NCBI RefSeq assembly: GCF_963675985.1
Contig: NZ_OY780958.1
Coordinates: 2,790,001-2,854,000, forward strand
Source: an uncultured Roseibium sp.
Lineage (GTDB): Bacteria > Pseudomonadota > Alphaproteobacteria > Rhizobiales > Stappiaceae
Direction of reading: 5' to 3'
Length of the DNA: 64,000 nucleotides
A program made the translations under genes and the position numbers. Shown in pieces: positions 50,213 through 58,566 of the stretch. The notes below the pieces were generated by a model, which worked only from the letters and a program-made list of their open reading frames with translations, ran no database searches and was not told the origin of the DNA. Position 1 is the stretch's first letter. Every line of letters starts with the position of its first letter.

Positions 50213-51565
50213 TCATTCACAATACGTCGAGCCGTTGAAACTGAAGCAGTTCGACCCGGAGGACTTCCTTTTAAGGGTCGAGGACGCCGAGGCCTGAGGC
50301 GTGTAACATGCGCCTTTGGCCGAAAGACGCTGACCGCTCGGGCAGGTCTTTCGCACGCAAGCACCGTCGATCAGATCCTCTGTCGCCGAGCAGACAACCG
50401 GACAGATGCGGCCGTCGAGCCGTTGGATCTGGCGCAGCAGCGCCTCGTTTGGCTCCAGTGCAGCGACGTCGACCGTCGACTCGTGTTCGGCCAGTTGCTC
50501 AAGGGCAGCGCTGCTCTTGCGGCCCCAGACACCGTCTTCGGCTCCTGCCTCGCAGCCAAGCCGATTGAGTTCGCGCTGCATCGAGCGCGCCAGTTCCCAC
50601 TCCGAAAAAGCCGGCGCCGGAGGTTCGTTCGCGCCCATCGTCGCGGCCGGATCGATCGCTGCGACTTCTACCGGCTGATCCGCCGCGGCAGCGGGTGCCG
50701 CTGCAGCCGTCACGCCAACGTCCGGCGGCTTGGACCGGCTGTCGGCTTCACGAAACGCCGGCGCCGGAGCCAAACCCGCGACGGCCGGAGTGCTTTGCCG
50801 ATCGGCCCGGTTAAACACGAAGGCCCCGGTCAGGGATGAACTCGACCACGGCACCTGGCGCTCGTCCGTGGCGGCCATGACGTCGCGGCGCACCCGCCGC
50901 ATCATCAGCTCGACGTCAAGACCTGGCGTCGACATGTGTCTGAGCAGCGCTGTCGTGAACGGGCTGTTGCGGCCATCGCCGTCGTAGGCGACGTTGCCGG
51001 GCTGGGTCGCGTATCCGATCAAGGTCCCGATGCCGGTCTCCACAGGCGCGAGCCCGCGGCCGACGCTGAGCGATCGCGTCCCCATGCTGCGCGCCAGACT
51101 GCGGGACATGGGATTGTCGCGACAGGCGTCGAGAAACACGATGTTGGTGCGGTGCTTCCGCTCCATCAGACCTATAATCGTGTTGAGCCTGATCGTCTCG
51201 AATTCCAGGTCGGTCTCGTCCCGGATATTGGCATCGACCGGGATCAGATAATTGGAGGATCCGACCTGAATGCCGTGGCCGGCATAAAAGAAGATCGCCG
51301 CTTCGGCACCGCGCGAGGCGCGCGCAAACTCCTGGATCTTGTCTTCGAACTGATTTCGGGTCAGATCGAGCCCGACAATGACGTGGAAGCCGAAGTCGGT
51401 CAGTTCGCCGGACAGGGCCTGCGCGTCATTGCGCGGGTTTTTCAGTTCCATGTTCTTGCCATAGGCCGAGTTGCCGACCACCAGCGCCAGCCGTTCGGCC
51501 CGGGCATCCGCAAAGGACGACACGATCAGCAGGACCGCCGCAAGAAAAATCAGCCGTTTGCACAT
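50213..51565 (-). CDS. Secreted caspase-family (C14) peptidase-like protein
   Basis: A 450-residue exported protein. A signal peptide (about 1-23, ADARA) precedes a caspase-like domain (about 24-245) with the catalytic His in FFYAGHGIQ and Cys in VFLDACRDNP, so the dyad is intact. A Pro/Ala linker leads to a peptidoglycan-binding-like helix pair (RELNRLGCEAGAEDGVWGRK) and a Cys-rich C-terminus ending GSNCFSFNGSTYCE. Bacterial caspase homologues with signal peptides occur widely in alphaproteobacteria; most are uncharacterised. GGGGAGG precedes the ATG at 51565, which fits the signal peptide. It points toward the KAP gene (convergent). Confidence 0.85.
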   Translation of the reverse strand: MCKRLIFLAAVLLIVSSFADARAERLALVVGNSAYGKNMELKNPRNDAQALSGELTDFGFHVIVGLDLTRNQFEDKIQEFARASRGAEAAIFFYAGHGIQVGSSNYLIPVDANIRDETDLEFETIRLNTIIGLMERKHRTNIVFLDACRDNPMSRSLARSMGTRSLSVGRGLAPVETGIGTLIGYATQPGNVAYDGDGRNSPFTTALLRHMSTPGLDVELMMRRVRRDVMAATDERQVPWSSSSLTGAFVFNRADRQSTPAVAGLAPAPAFREADSRSKPPDVGVTAAAAPAAAADQPVEVAAIDPAATMGANEPPAPAFSEWELARSMQRELNRLGCEAGAEDGVWGRKSSAALEQLAEHESTVDVAALEPNEALLRQIQRLDGRICPVVCSATEDLIDGACVRKTCPSGQRLSAKGACYTPQASASSTLKRKSSGSNCFSFNGSTYCE

Positions 51566-51773
51566 GTCGAAGCTGCCTCCCCGAAAGCAGGTTAACCACG
51601 TACGCTTCACACAAGGAAGACATAGCACAAGTCAAACAATTGTGCTCATTCCCCGCGTTTCCGCGATTTGACAGGTCACCTGTTCGCGTATTCACTGCTT
51701 ACGCAGGGGTATTTCAGACCTGACCGGCATTGTTCATCTGGGTCATTTTTTCGTCGTAAGGGGAGCAACATTC

Positions 51774-52184
51774 ATGCCCGCAATGAAAACCATCCATAAA
51801 TATCTTCGAATATTCAATATAATATTGGTTGCCTTAGGGATTTTTGCTGCCGGTTCGATGGCAGCCGAAGCCCAGAACACCCGAAACTGGAGCCGCAAGG
51901 TCGCGCGCGGCGGCGAAATGGAATTCCAGTGGCTGAACTATGACGAGCAGACATGCAAGGACCGCGGCTATGCACGCTTGATCGTCAACAAGAAGCCCAC
52001 ACTTGGTCATTACAAAACCGTCAAGCGCAAGTTCACGCAACAAGGTGGCAAATGCAGCGGAAAACGGTTGAGCGTCCTCTTGGTCTACTACGTCGCCGGA
52101 AAAAAGGCGGGACGTGACAACACATCGTACACGATACGTGGCGCCTCCGACATCCGCATCAACCTCAACATGCGGGTATACTGA
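51774..52184 (+). CDS. Small secreted protein, unknown function
   Basis: A 136-residue protein with a signal peptide (hydrophobic core IFNIILVALGIFAAGSMA, cleavage near EAQ) and a basic mature domain of about 100 residues with two cysteines (DEQTCKDRGYARLIV and QQGGKCSGKRLSVLLVYY) that could form a disulfide; the strand-rich pattern suggests a small beta fold. GGGGAG lies eight bases upstream of the ATG. It is divergent from the caspase gene (208 bp between starts). I do not recognise the family. Confidence 0.68.
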   Translation: MPAMKTIHKYLRIFNIILVALGIFAAGSMAAEAQNTRNWSRKVARGGEMEFQWLNYDEQTCKDRGYARLIVNKKPTLGHYKTVKRKFTQQGGKCSGKRLSVLLVYYVAGKKAGRDNTSYTIRGASDIRINLNMRVY

Positions 52185-52216
52185 CCTGTAAATGCGGAAG
52201 GGGCATACCTGCCGTA

Positions 52217-52579
52217 TTACTGGCAGTAGTCCGTTCGATTGTAGGTAAAGCACCGGCTGCCCGAACCGGATCGGGCGGGGGCACAGACTTTGTCCGACGC
52301 CCCGGCAAGAAGAGCGAGCAGCTCCGGCGACGGATTGTATGTCCCGACCCGGGATCGGGTGGCGGACGCAAATGCCCGGGCGGCGGCCCGTTCCGCCCGT
52401 CCCCACGTTTGGCCGTCAGGATCATCCAGACAGCCGACCCGCCAGAGTTCCGACCGGACAAGGCGGATCAGTTCACCGCGCGTCAATCGGACCGTTACCT
52501 GATCCGAACCGGCTGACGCAAGGTCGCCCCACGCCACGCAGGCGAGGATCGACACCACCACCGGCAGCCCGGCCTTCAT
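52217..52579 (-). CDS. Small secreted protein with peptidoglycan-binding-like region and C-terminal CFxxNxxxYC motif
   Basis: About 120 residues: a signal peptide (LPVVVSILACVAWGDLASA), a helical region LVRSELWRVGCLDDPDGQTWG resembling half of a peptidoglycan-binding domain, and the C-terminus GSGSRCFTYNRTDYCQ. Both the helical region and the final CFxxNxxxYC motif recur at the C-terminus of the caspase-like protein at 50213. The start is uncertain: the ATG at 52579 fits the signal peptide, while another ATG at 52621 would add 14 basic residues. Convergent with the preceding small gene. Confidence 0.66.
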   Translation of the reverse strand: MKAGLPVVVSILACVAWGDLASAGSDQVTVRLTRGELIRLVRSELWRVGCLDDPDGQTWGRAERAAARAFASATRSRVGTYNPSPELLALLAGASDKVCAPARSGSGSRCFTYNRTDYCQ

Positions 52580-52625
52580 CGGCCGGGCATCCAACCACCG
52601 GAACCGCCGGCACCGGGCCATCCCC

Positions 52626-52934
52626 CTAACCCAGCGTCTCGCCGATCAGCATCTGTGGCTGGACGTTGGTGAAGTTGGGGATGTCCGCCAGCGCCGGGGC
52701 CGAAGCGTTCAGGGCGCTTTCCAGCGCCTCCTTGCTGTCGAAATTCATGGTGGCGATGGCGTGGAATTCAGGCGCCGCGCCCGGTCCGCCGGCCAGTCCC
52801 TTGACCACATGCACCGATGCAATGAAGTCGCCCATGGCGTCCTCGACGATCGGGAAATGCTTGTTCGCGTAATAGTCGTAGTCGAAGGTCGTGTCCGGTC
52901 CGACCGGATAAATTACCTGCAGCGTCATTGCCAT
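52626..52934 (-). CDS. EthD family protein
   Basis: A 102-residue dimeric alpha/beta-barrel protein of the EthD family: VIYPVGPDTTFDYDYYANKH, then FPIVEDAMGDFIASVHVVKG, AIATMNFDSKEALESAL and IPNFTNVQPQMLIGE. The KHFP segment is the family's hallmark (Y-x-x-x-H-x-P-L type). EthD was described with cytochrome P450 degradation of ethers; most members are of unknown role. GGGAGGA precedes the ATG at 52934. Its 3' end is duplicated at 50035-50110. Confidence 0.85.
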   Translation of the reverse strand: MAMTLQVIYPVGPDTTFDYDYYANKHFPIVEDAMGDFIASVHVVKGLAGGPGAAPEFHAIATMNFDSKEALESALNASAPALADIPNFTNVQPQMLIGETLG

Positions 52935-53016
52935 GCCGTCCTCCCAAGCTCCGCAGAAATTCCACGCCACTAAAGCCGCCCCCTGCGGTCAGGTCAAATC
53001 AAAAGCCGTATCCGGG

Positions 53017-53778
53017 TTAGAGCTGGTCCTTGCGCCCCGCGACCATCTCCCGCTTACCGGCAAAGCCTTTTTGCTTTTCGACCGTGAAACCGGCGCTCGC
53101 CAGATTGCGGCGGACCCAGCCAGCGGCGGTGTAGGTGGCGAAGGTGCCGCCTGCGGCGGTGACCTCGAAGGCCGTCTTCAGCAGGTCTTCGTCCCACAGC
53201 TCCGGGTTCTTCGCCGGGCTGAAGCCGTCGAGGTACCAGGCATCGACCGGGCCGGACGGAGTGCCCTCGCCTCCCCGGCGCAGATCCGCGATCATCTCGC
53301 GGGCATCGCCGATGCCGAGCCAGAGGTCCGCCCCGGCAAAGGCCAGCTTCGTCCAGCCGGGCTCCGGCTGCCATTGGGCAATCAACTCTGCCGCTTCTTG
53401 CGCCAACTCAGGGAAGACGCCCAGTGCGCGGGCGAGCTGGTCCCGGGTCATCGGATAGAGTTCGAAGGAGATGAAGGTCAGGTGCGGCGGGGCCGCCCCT
53501 TTCTCCAGAACTTTCTGCGCTTTCAGGGCCTTCAGCGTGGTCAGAAAGTTCAGCCCCGTGCCGAAGCCGAATTCTGCGATGGCAAAGCTTTCCCGTCCCT
53601 GCCAGCGCTCGGGCAGGCCGTTGCCGGCCAGAAACACGTGTCGGGTTTCCTCCAGTCCGCCGGCACGGGAAAAATACGTGTCGTCAAAGGCTTCGGCGCG
53701 CGGCACCTCGCCCTCCAGCCAGTCCAGGCGAGGGGCTACGATTTGTCCCGGCGTTTTCTTTTGCGTGGGCTCGCCCAT
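53017..53778 (-). CDS. mnmD: tRNA 5-(aminomethyl)-2-thiouridine methyltransferase, MnmD-type (MnmC N-terminal half)
   Basis: A 253-residue SAM-dependent methyltransferase of the MnmC N-terminal (DUF752) family, which completes mnm5s2U at the tRNA wobble position 34. The SAM site is FAIAEFGFGTGLNFLTTLKA and the catalytic region DAWYLDGFSPAKNPELW is characteristic. In E. coli this domain is fused to an FAD oxidase; here the oxidase-like gene is separate and divergent, 55 bp away. The family call is strong; the tRNA role is from homologues. Confidence 0.9.
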   Translation of the reverse strand: MGEPTQKKTPGQIVAPRLDWLEGEVPRAEAFDDTYFSRAGGLEETRHVFLAGNGLPERWQGRESFAIAEFGFGTGLNFLTTLKALKAQKVLEKGAAPPHLTFISFELYPMTRDQLARALGVFPELAQEAAELIAQWQPEPGWTKLAFAGADLWLGIGDAREMIADLRRGGEGTPSGPVDAWYLDGFSPAKNPELWDEDLLKTAFEVTAAGGTFATYTAAGWVRRNLASAGFTVEKQKGFAGKREMVAGRKDQL

Positions 53779-53833
53779 GGGATTAGAACCTTCGAGAAAA
53801 TGTCACAAAGTCTTTTAGGGGAGCGTGGGGCTC

Positions 53834-54994
53834 ATGACCAACAGTTACGATCTTGCCGTGATCGGCGGGGGTATTTTCGGTCTGTCGGTTGCCCGAAGTG
53901 CCGCAAAGGCCGGGCTCAAGGTGGCGCTGATCGAAGCTGAGCGCATCGGGGCGGGCGCCAGCGGCGGCGTGCTCGGGGCCTTGATGCCGCATATGCCGGC
54001 GCGCTGGAACGACAAGAAGGCGTTCCAGTTCCAGGCGCTCACCTCCCTTGAAGGCCATATCCGCGCGCTCGAGGCGGAAACCGGGTCCGCCACCGGTTAC
54101 CGGCGCTGCGGGCGGGTGATGCCGATCACCTCCGAAGACAAGCTCGTGCACCAGAAGCTCAGGGTGGAGGAAAGCCTGACGCGCTGGCAGAGCGCGGACA
54201 CCGGCTTCACCTACAAGCTCGACGACCCGAACACCCATGCGACCTGGCTGACGCCGGCTACCGCGCCCTATGGCGTCGTCTATGAGACCCTGTCGGCCCG
54301 GGTCGCCCCACAGGCCTATCTGAACACGGTCGCCGCGTCGCTGACCGGACCGCTGCGGGACAGCACGGACCTCCTGATCGGCCAAGGCTTTGCCGGGTAT
54401 GACGAGGCGCGGAAAGAAGTCCGTCTTACCAACGGTGACACGCTTCTGGCGGACAAGATCGTGCTGGCCAACGGCTATGCGGCCTTCGATGGCATTGCGG
54501 AGATGACCGGCGAACAGGTGGGCTCCGGCGAAAAGGGCCAGGCGCTTCTGATCGAGGGCTCCGGTCTGGAGGCGATGCCAGCGGTCTATTGCGATGGGCT
54601 CTATGTGGTTCCCCATGACGACCATACGGTCGCGGTCGGTTCCACGGCGGAGCGGGACTTCACCGATTCCGTTCCCAACGAGACACAGGCGGAGGCACTC
54701 GCCGAGCGCGCGCGGGCCTTTTGCCCGGCCCTTGCCCGGCGCAAGGTTATCGGCTCCTGGGCTGGCATCCGGCCGCGCTGTCACAAGCGCGACCCGCTTC
54801 TGGGCCTGCTGCCGGGTCGTGAACGGACCTATGCCGCAACTGGTGGCTACAAGATTTCCTTCGGCATCGCCCATCTGGCCGCGGACGCACTGGTGGCGGA
54901 CATCACGGGAACGGAACCGGCCGTTGCCCTGCCCGACAGCTTCCGGCCGGAAAACCATTTCGGCGCCAATGCCCTGCGCGCCGATTACGCCTGA
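53834..54994 (+). CDS. FAD-dependent oxidoreductase, probable MnmC-type C-terminal half
   Basis: A 386-residue DAO-type flavoprotein: LAVIGGGIFGLSVARSAAKA binds the FAD ADP moiety, and GASGGVLGALMPHMPARWND corresponds to the GASGxxxGxxxP region of MnmC oxidases and glycine-oxidase-like enzymes. The C-terminal FAD contact is AATGGYKISFGIAH. Next to the MnmD-type gene it probably removes the carboxymethyl group from cmnm5s2U34, but a general amino-acid oxidase cannot be excluded. The ATG at 53834 was preferred over a GTG at 53825, because GGGGAG lies upstream. Confidence 0.82.
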   Translation: MTNSYDLAVIGGGIFGLSVARSAAKAGLKVALIEAERIGAGASGGVLGALMPHMPARWNDKKAFQFQALTSLEGHIRALEAETGSATGYRRCGRVMPITSEDKLVHQKLRVEESLTRWQSADTGFTYKLDDPNTHATWLTPATAPYGVVYETLSARVAPQAYLNTVAASLTGPLRDSTDLLIGQGFAGYDEARKEVRLTNGDTLLADKIVLANGYAAFDGIAEMTGEQVGSGEKGQALLIEGSGLEAMPAVYCDGLYVVPHDDHTVAVGSTAERDFTDSVPNETQAEALAERARAFCPALARRKVIGSWAGIRPRCHKRDPLLGLLPGRERTYAATGGYKISFGIAHLAADALVADITGTEPAVALPDSFRPENHFGANALRADYA

Positions 54995-55045
54995 GCGACC
55001 GGCTGCGGACATACTGAATTTTTACAGGAAGGATTCGAAGAAGGC

Positions 55046-55219
55046 CTAACCGGCGAGATAGGCGATCAGCCTGTAGATGCCGTAGCAGGACAGGCCGATG
55101 GAGCCCCAGAACAGAAGATTCTTGATAACAAGAAATGCGACGTCAACGCTTTTATTGTTGCGTCGGGCGCGTCCCAGTTTCTCTGCCTGGAGTGTTAAAG
55201 TTGCCATTATCCTGACCAT
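55046..55219 (-). CDS. Small membrane protein, unknown
   Basis: About 57 residues: a basic N-terminus (KLGRARRNNKSVD) followed by one membrane helix (VIKNLLFWGSIGLSCYGIYR). No family recognised. The start is ambiguous between ATGs at 55270, 55219 and 55207; 55219 has GAG upstream at suitable distance. Convergent with the flavoprotein gene. Similar one-helix proteins are common and mostly uncharacterised. Confidence 0.45.
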   Translation of the reverse strand: MVRIMATLTLQAEKLGRARRNNKSVDVAFLVIKNLLFWGSIGLSCYGIYRLIAYLAG

Positions 55220-55425
55220 CTCGACTCTGTCCGGCGGTGCGCCATTTCCGATAACGCCACTGTTGCGCATTTGAATTTCGGGTCGGTTAAGTCAGTTGGT
55301 TAAAGTTTAGTAATTTTTTATGGGTCGCCCTTCAGTCGCGAGAGTCCTGATGTTGCCGGGGAGGATGAAATTTGTTCATATCGCCCGGTTCATTCACCCT
55401 GCCTCTTCCCAAATCAGGATCCCCC

Positions 55426-55896
55426 ATGAGCCTTGAAAGCGTACGGCGCCATTTGTCCGAAGCAGCGCCCGACCTTGACGTCCTGGAAACGCCGGACAGC
55501 AGCGCCACCGTGGAGCTTGCGGCCAAAGCCCATGGCGTACAGCCTGCCCAGATCGCCAAAACCCTGTCCTTCAGGCTCAAGGACGACGTGTTCCTGCTTG
55601 TCGCGCGCGGTGATGCCCGGCTCGACAACAAGAAGGCCAAGGCGGCCTTCGGCGGCAAGGTCAAGATGCTGGGCCTTGAGGAAGTGGAAGAGATCACCGG
55701 TCACCCGGTCGGTGGCGTGTGCCCCTTCGGGCTGGCCAATCCCCTGAAAATCTATTGCGACGTGTCGCTCAAGGATTTCGACGAGGTCATCCCGGCGGCC
55801 GGCGCCACCAACGCCGCCGTGCGCATCAGCCCGGAGCGGATGGCCGAGATCACAGGCGCAACCTGGGTGGACGTCTGCCAGGATCCGGCGGGATAA
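55426..55896 (+). CDS. YbaK/EbsC family aminoacyl-tRNA deacylase
   Basis: A 156-residue single-domain protein of the YbaK/ProX family, which hydrolyses mischarged tRNA such as Cys- or Ala-tRNAPro. Typical features: AKTLSFRLKDDVFLLVARGD, the lysine pair in RLDNKKAKAAFGGK, and the GHPVGGVCPFGLANPL loop. The ATG at 55426 fits the fold start; an earlier codon at 55372 adds 18 residues without similarity. Substrate specificity within the family cannot be fixed. Confidence 0.88.
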   Translation: MSLESVRRHLSEAAPDLDVLETPDSSATVELAAKAHGVQPAQIAKTLSFRLKDDVFLLVARGDARLDNKKAKAAFGGKVKMLGLEEVEEITGHPVGGVCPFGLANPLKIYCDVSLKDFDEVIPAAGATNAAVRISPERMAEITGATWVDVCQDPAG

Positions 55897-55911
55897 CCGG
55901 ATCCCTCAGGC

Positions 55912-56922
55912 TCAGACCCGATAATAATCCCGGTACCATTCGACGAAGCGGGCAACGCCTTCGCGCACGGAAGTTTTCGGCCGGTAGCCGGTGAGCGTCT
56001 GCAAAAGGTTCGCATTGGCCCAGGTCGCGGGCACATCGCCGGCCTGCATCGGCATCAGGTTCTGCTCCGCTTTGCGCCCGGTCGCATCCTCGATCGCCTT
56101 GATAAAGTCGGTAAGCTGAACCGCCTCGGAATTGCCGATGTTGACGATCCGCCAGGGGGCAACCGGCGACAGGCTGTCGCCTTCAGGAACGCTGCCGTCT
56201 TCAGGGCGCACGGGCACGGCATCGATCAGCAGCCGGATGCCTTCGACGAGATCTTCCACATAGGTGAAGTCCCGTTTCATGTCGCCGTAATTGTAGACGT
56301 CGATCGGCTTGCCCTCGAGGATCGCCTTGGTGAACTTGAACAGCGCCATATCGGGCCGTCCCCACGGGCCGTAGACCGTGAAGAAGCGGAACATGGTGAC
56401 CGGCAGGCCGAACAGATGCGCATAGGAATGCGCCATGTTTTCCGTCGCCTTCTTGGTAGCCGCATAGAAGGACAACTGGTGGTCGGACTTGTCGGTTTCC
56501 GTATAGGGCATATGGGTGTTGGCACCGTAGGCCGACGACGTCGAGGCCAGCAGCATATGCTGCGGCGGATGGGCACGGGCCGCCTCCAGCAGTTCGAAGG
56601 TGCCGCAGATATTGCTTTCCAGATAAGACCGTGGCTGTTCGATCGAGTACCGCACGCCTGCCTGTGCGGCCAGGTGAATGACGATGTCCGGTGTCTCAGT
56701 GCGAAACAGGTTCATCAGCACGTCCGGGTCCTCGACCCGCGCGTTGATTGCCTTGAAATGCTGGTTCTGCAGAAGCATCTGATGACGCCGTTCCTTCAGC
56801 GCCACATCGTAATAATCCGTCATGGCATCGAGCCCGATAACCCGGAAGCCGTCCTGGAGCAAACGCGCGCACAAGAAATAACCAATGAAGCCGGCGGAGC
56901 CGGTAACCAGAACCGTTTTCAT
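55912..56922 (-). CDS. lspL: UDP-glucuronate 4-epimerase, LspL-like
   Basis: A 336-residue extended SDR epimerase that interconverts UDP-glucuronate and UDP-galacturonate for LPS or capsule synthesis. Motifs: TGSAGFIGYFLCARLL, HLAAQAGVRYSIEQP, the catalytic SSAYGAN and YAATKKATE, and the sugar-binding FTVYGPWGRPDMALFKFT. These last features are typical of LspL/Cap1J. The ATG at 56922 (MKTVLVTG) was chosen; the frame extends six codons further. It is divergent from manC, consistent with a polysaccharide-precursor locus. Confidence 0.9.
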   Translation of the reverse strand: MKTVLVTGSAGFIGYFLCARLLQDGFRVIGLDAMTDYYDVALKERRHQMLLQNQHFKAINARVEDPDVLMNLFRTETPDIVIHLAAQAGVRYSIEQPRSYLESNICGTFELLEAARAHPPQHMLLASTSSAYGANTHMPYTETDKSDHQLSFYAATKKATENMAHSYAHLFGLPVTMFRFFTVYGPWGRPDMALFKFTKAILEGKPIDVYNYGDMKRDFTYVEDLVEGIRLLIDAVPVRPEDGSVPEGDSLSPVAPWRIVNIGNSEAVQLTDFIKAIEDATGRKAEQNLMPMQAGDVPATWANANLLQTLTGYRPKTSVREGVARFVEWYRDYYRV

Positions 56923-57124
56923 GAATTTTTTAGCTCGCAATTTCTAATAAGTTCGGCTGATCGATAGCATGAAGTGAATGTCACGCAAAAGACAAAGCCG
57001 AACATCAGGTTATGCACCCGGCTTTACCTTTTGCCAGCCTTCCGATGCTACGCTATAGAACGACGCGAATTTGGCTCGAACTGTCTTTATTTTGTCTCTC
57101 GACGCGAAGCGATAAGGTCTCTCA

Positions 57125-58516
57125 ATGATTTTTCCCTGCATTCTTTCCGGCGGCATCGGATCGCGGCTGTGGCCCCTGTCGCGCAAGGATCGGCCGAAAC
57201 AATTCCTGCCCATATTCAACGGCGAAAGTCTCTTTCAAAAAACCTGCACCCGGGTACGTGGCGACGCGTTTGCCGCTCCGATCGTGATCGGCAACAACGA
57301 TCACCGGTTCCTCATGGGCGAGCAACTTGCCGAAATCGGCGTGGAAGCGGACACCATCCTCCTGGAACCCATGGGCCGCAATACGGCAGCGCCCGCCGCG
57401 ATGGCCGCGATTATCGCCGCCGAAAAGAACCCTGACGCCCTGGTGCTGCTGCTTCCCTCCGACCATCTGATTGGGCGGGAGGATATCTTCCTCTCAGCGG
57501 TTCAGGACGCCGCCTCTGCCGCCCGCGCCGGCCGGATCGTTACCTTCGGCATCACCCCGTCCGAACCGAATACCGGTTACGGCTATATTCGCCTGAAGAC
57601 GGGCGATGCCCCGGTCCGGGAGGTCGAAGCCTTTGTCGAAAAGCCCGACCTGGAAACAGCGCAGACATTCCTGAGTGCCGGCAACTACGTCTGGAATGCC
57701 GGGATTTTTCTTTATTCCGCCAAGGCGATGCTCGAGGCTTTCGAAACCCATCAGCCGGCCCTGCTCGCCACCATTCGCGCGGCCATGGCGACCCGCTCCC
57801 GGGATCTCGACTTCACCAGGCTTGATTCGGAGACCTTTTCGCAGATCGAAAACATCTCGATCGACTATGCGATCATGGAACGGGCGAAGAATGTCTCCTG
57901 TGTGCCTGTTTCTCCGGAATGGGACGATCTCGGTTCCTGGTCCGCGATCTGGGGTGTTCTGGACAAGGATGCCCGCGGCAACAGCGGCCTCGGCGACACC
58001 CGTTTCCTGAACTCCGACAATTGCCTGGCCTATGCGGACGAAGGGTTGGTGTCCGTCATCGGCCTGCAGGACGTTTTCGTGATCGCCACCCGCGACGCCG
58101 TTCTCGTGTCCCACAAGGACAAGGCCCAGGACGTGAAGAAGATCGTGGAACAGCTCGAAGCGGAAGGCCGCAGCGAGACAAAGGCACACCCGCGCGCCTA
58201 CAAGCCCTGGGGCTATACCGAGCGCATCAGTTCCGGCGACCGATTTTCCGTCCAGTCCATGATGATCCGGCCGGGTCAGAACCTGACCCTGCAAAGCCAT
58301 CTGCATCGGGCGGAGCACTGGGTCGTCGTATCAGGAACGGTCGAAATCACCATCAACGGCGACGTCCGGCTGCTTTCGGAAAACCAATCGGCCTACGTGC
58401 CACTGGGGGCGAAACACAAGCTTTATAATCCGGGCAAGATCCCGGTGCGCATGATCGAGGTTCAATCCGGCACATACCTGGACGAAGACGACATCGTCCG
58501 GCACACAGGCGCCTGA
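57125..58516 (+). CDS. manC: Mannose-1-phosphate guanylyltransferase / mannose-6-phosphate isomerase
   Basis: A 463-residue bifunctional enzyme making GDP-mannose. The nucleotidyltransferase domain (1 to about 345) begins LSGGIGSRLWPLSRKDRPKQ (pyrophosphorylase signature) and contains FVEKPDLETAQ; the C-terminal cupin (about 350-463) is the type II phosphomannose isomerase, with WGYTERISSGDRFSVQ and LHRAEHWVVVSGTVEI supplying metal ligands. Provides mannose or fucose-type donors for surface polysaccharides. The ATG at 57125 begins the fold directly; the ribosome binding site is weak. A shared terminator separates it from cysNC. Confidence 0.93.
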   Translation: MIFPCILSGGIGSRLWPLSRKDRPKQFLPIFNGESLFQKTCTRVRGDAFAAPIVIGNNDHRFLMGEQLAEIGVEADTILLEPMGRNTAAPAAMAAIIAAEKNPDALVLLLPSDHLIGREDIFLSAVQDAASAARAGRIVTFGITPSEPNTGYGYIRLKTGDAPVREVEAFVEKPDLETAQTFLSAGNYVWNAGIFLYSAKAMLEAFETHQPALLATIRAAMATRSRDLDFTRLDSETFSQIENISIDYAIMERAKNVSCVPVSPEWDDLGSWSAIWGVLDKDARGNSGLGDTRFLNSDNCLAYADEGLVSVIGLQDVFVIATRDAVLVSHKDKAQDVKKIVEQLEAEGRSETKAHPRAYKPWGYTERISSGDRFSVQSMMIRPGQNLTLQSHLHRAEHWVVVSGTVEITINGDVRLLSENQSAYVPLGAKHKLYNPGKIPVRMIEVQSGTYLDEDDIVRHTGA

Positions 58517-58520
58517 CAGA

Positions 58521-58549
58521 AAAGGCCGGGCGATTGCCCGGCCTTTCGT
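58521..58549. terminator. Bidirectional terminator between manC and cysNC
   Basis: AAAGGCCGGGC / GCCCGGCCTTT, an 11-bp perfect stem with a four-base loop and A/T tracts on both sides, between convergent stop codons. Confidence 0.85.
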
Positions 58550-58566
58550 TATCAGATCCCGCCCGA

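Noticed and set aside
45687..52625. Insertion sequence or prophage borders
   Set aside because: No transposase, integrase or phage structural gene was found; the direct repeat is part of a coding gene and not a typical terminal inverted repeat.
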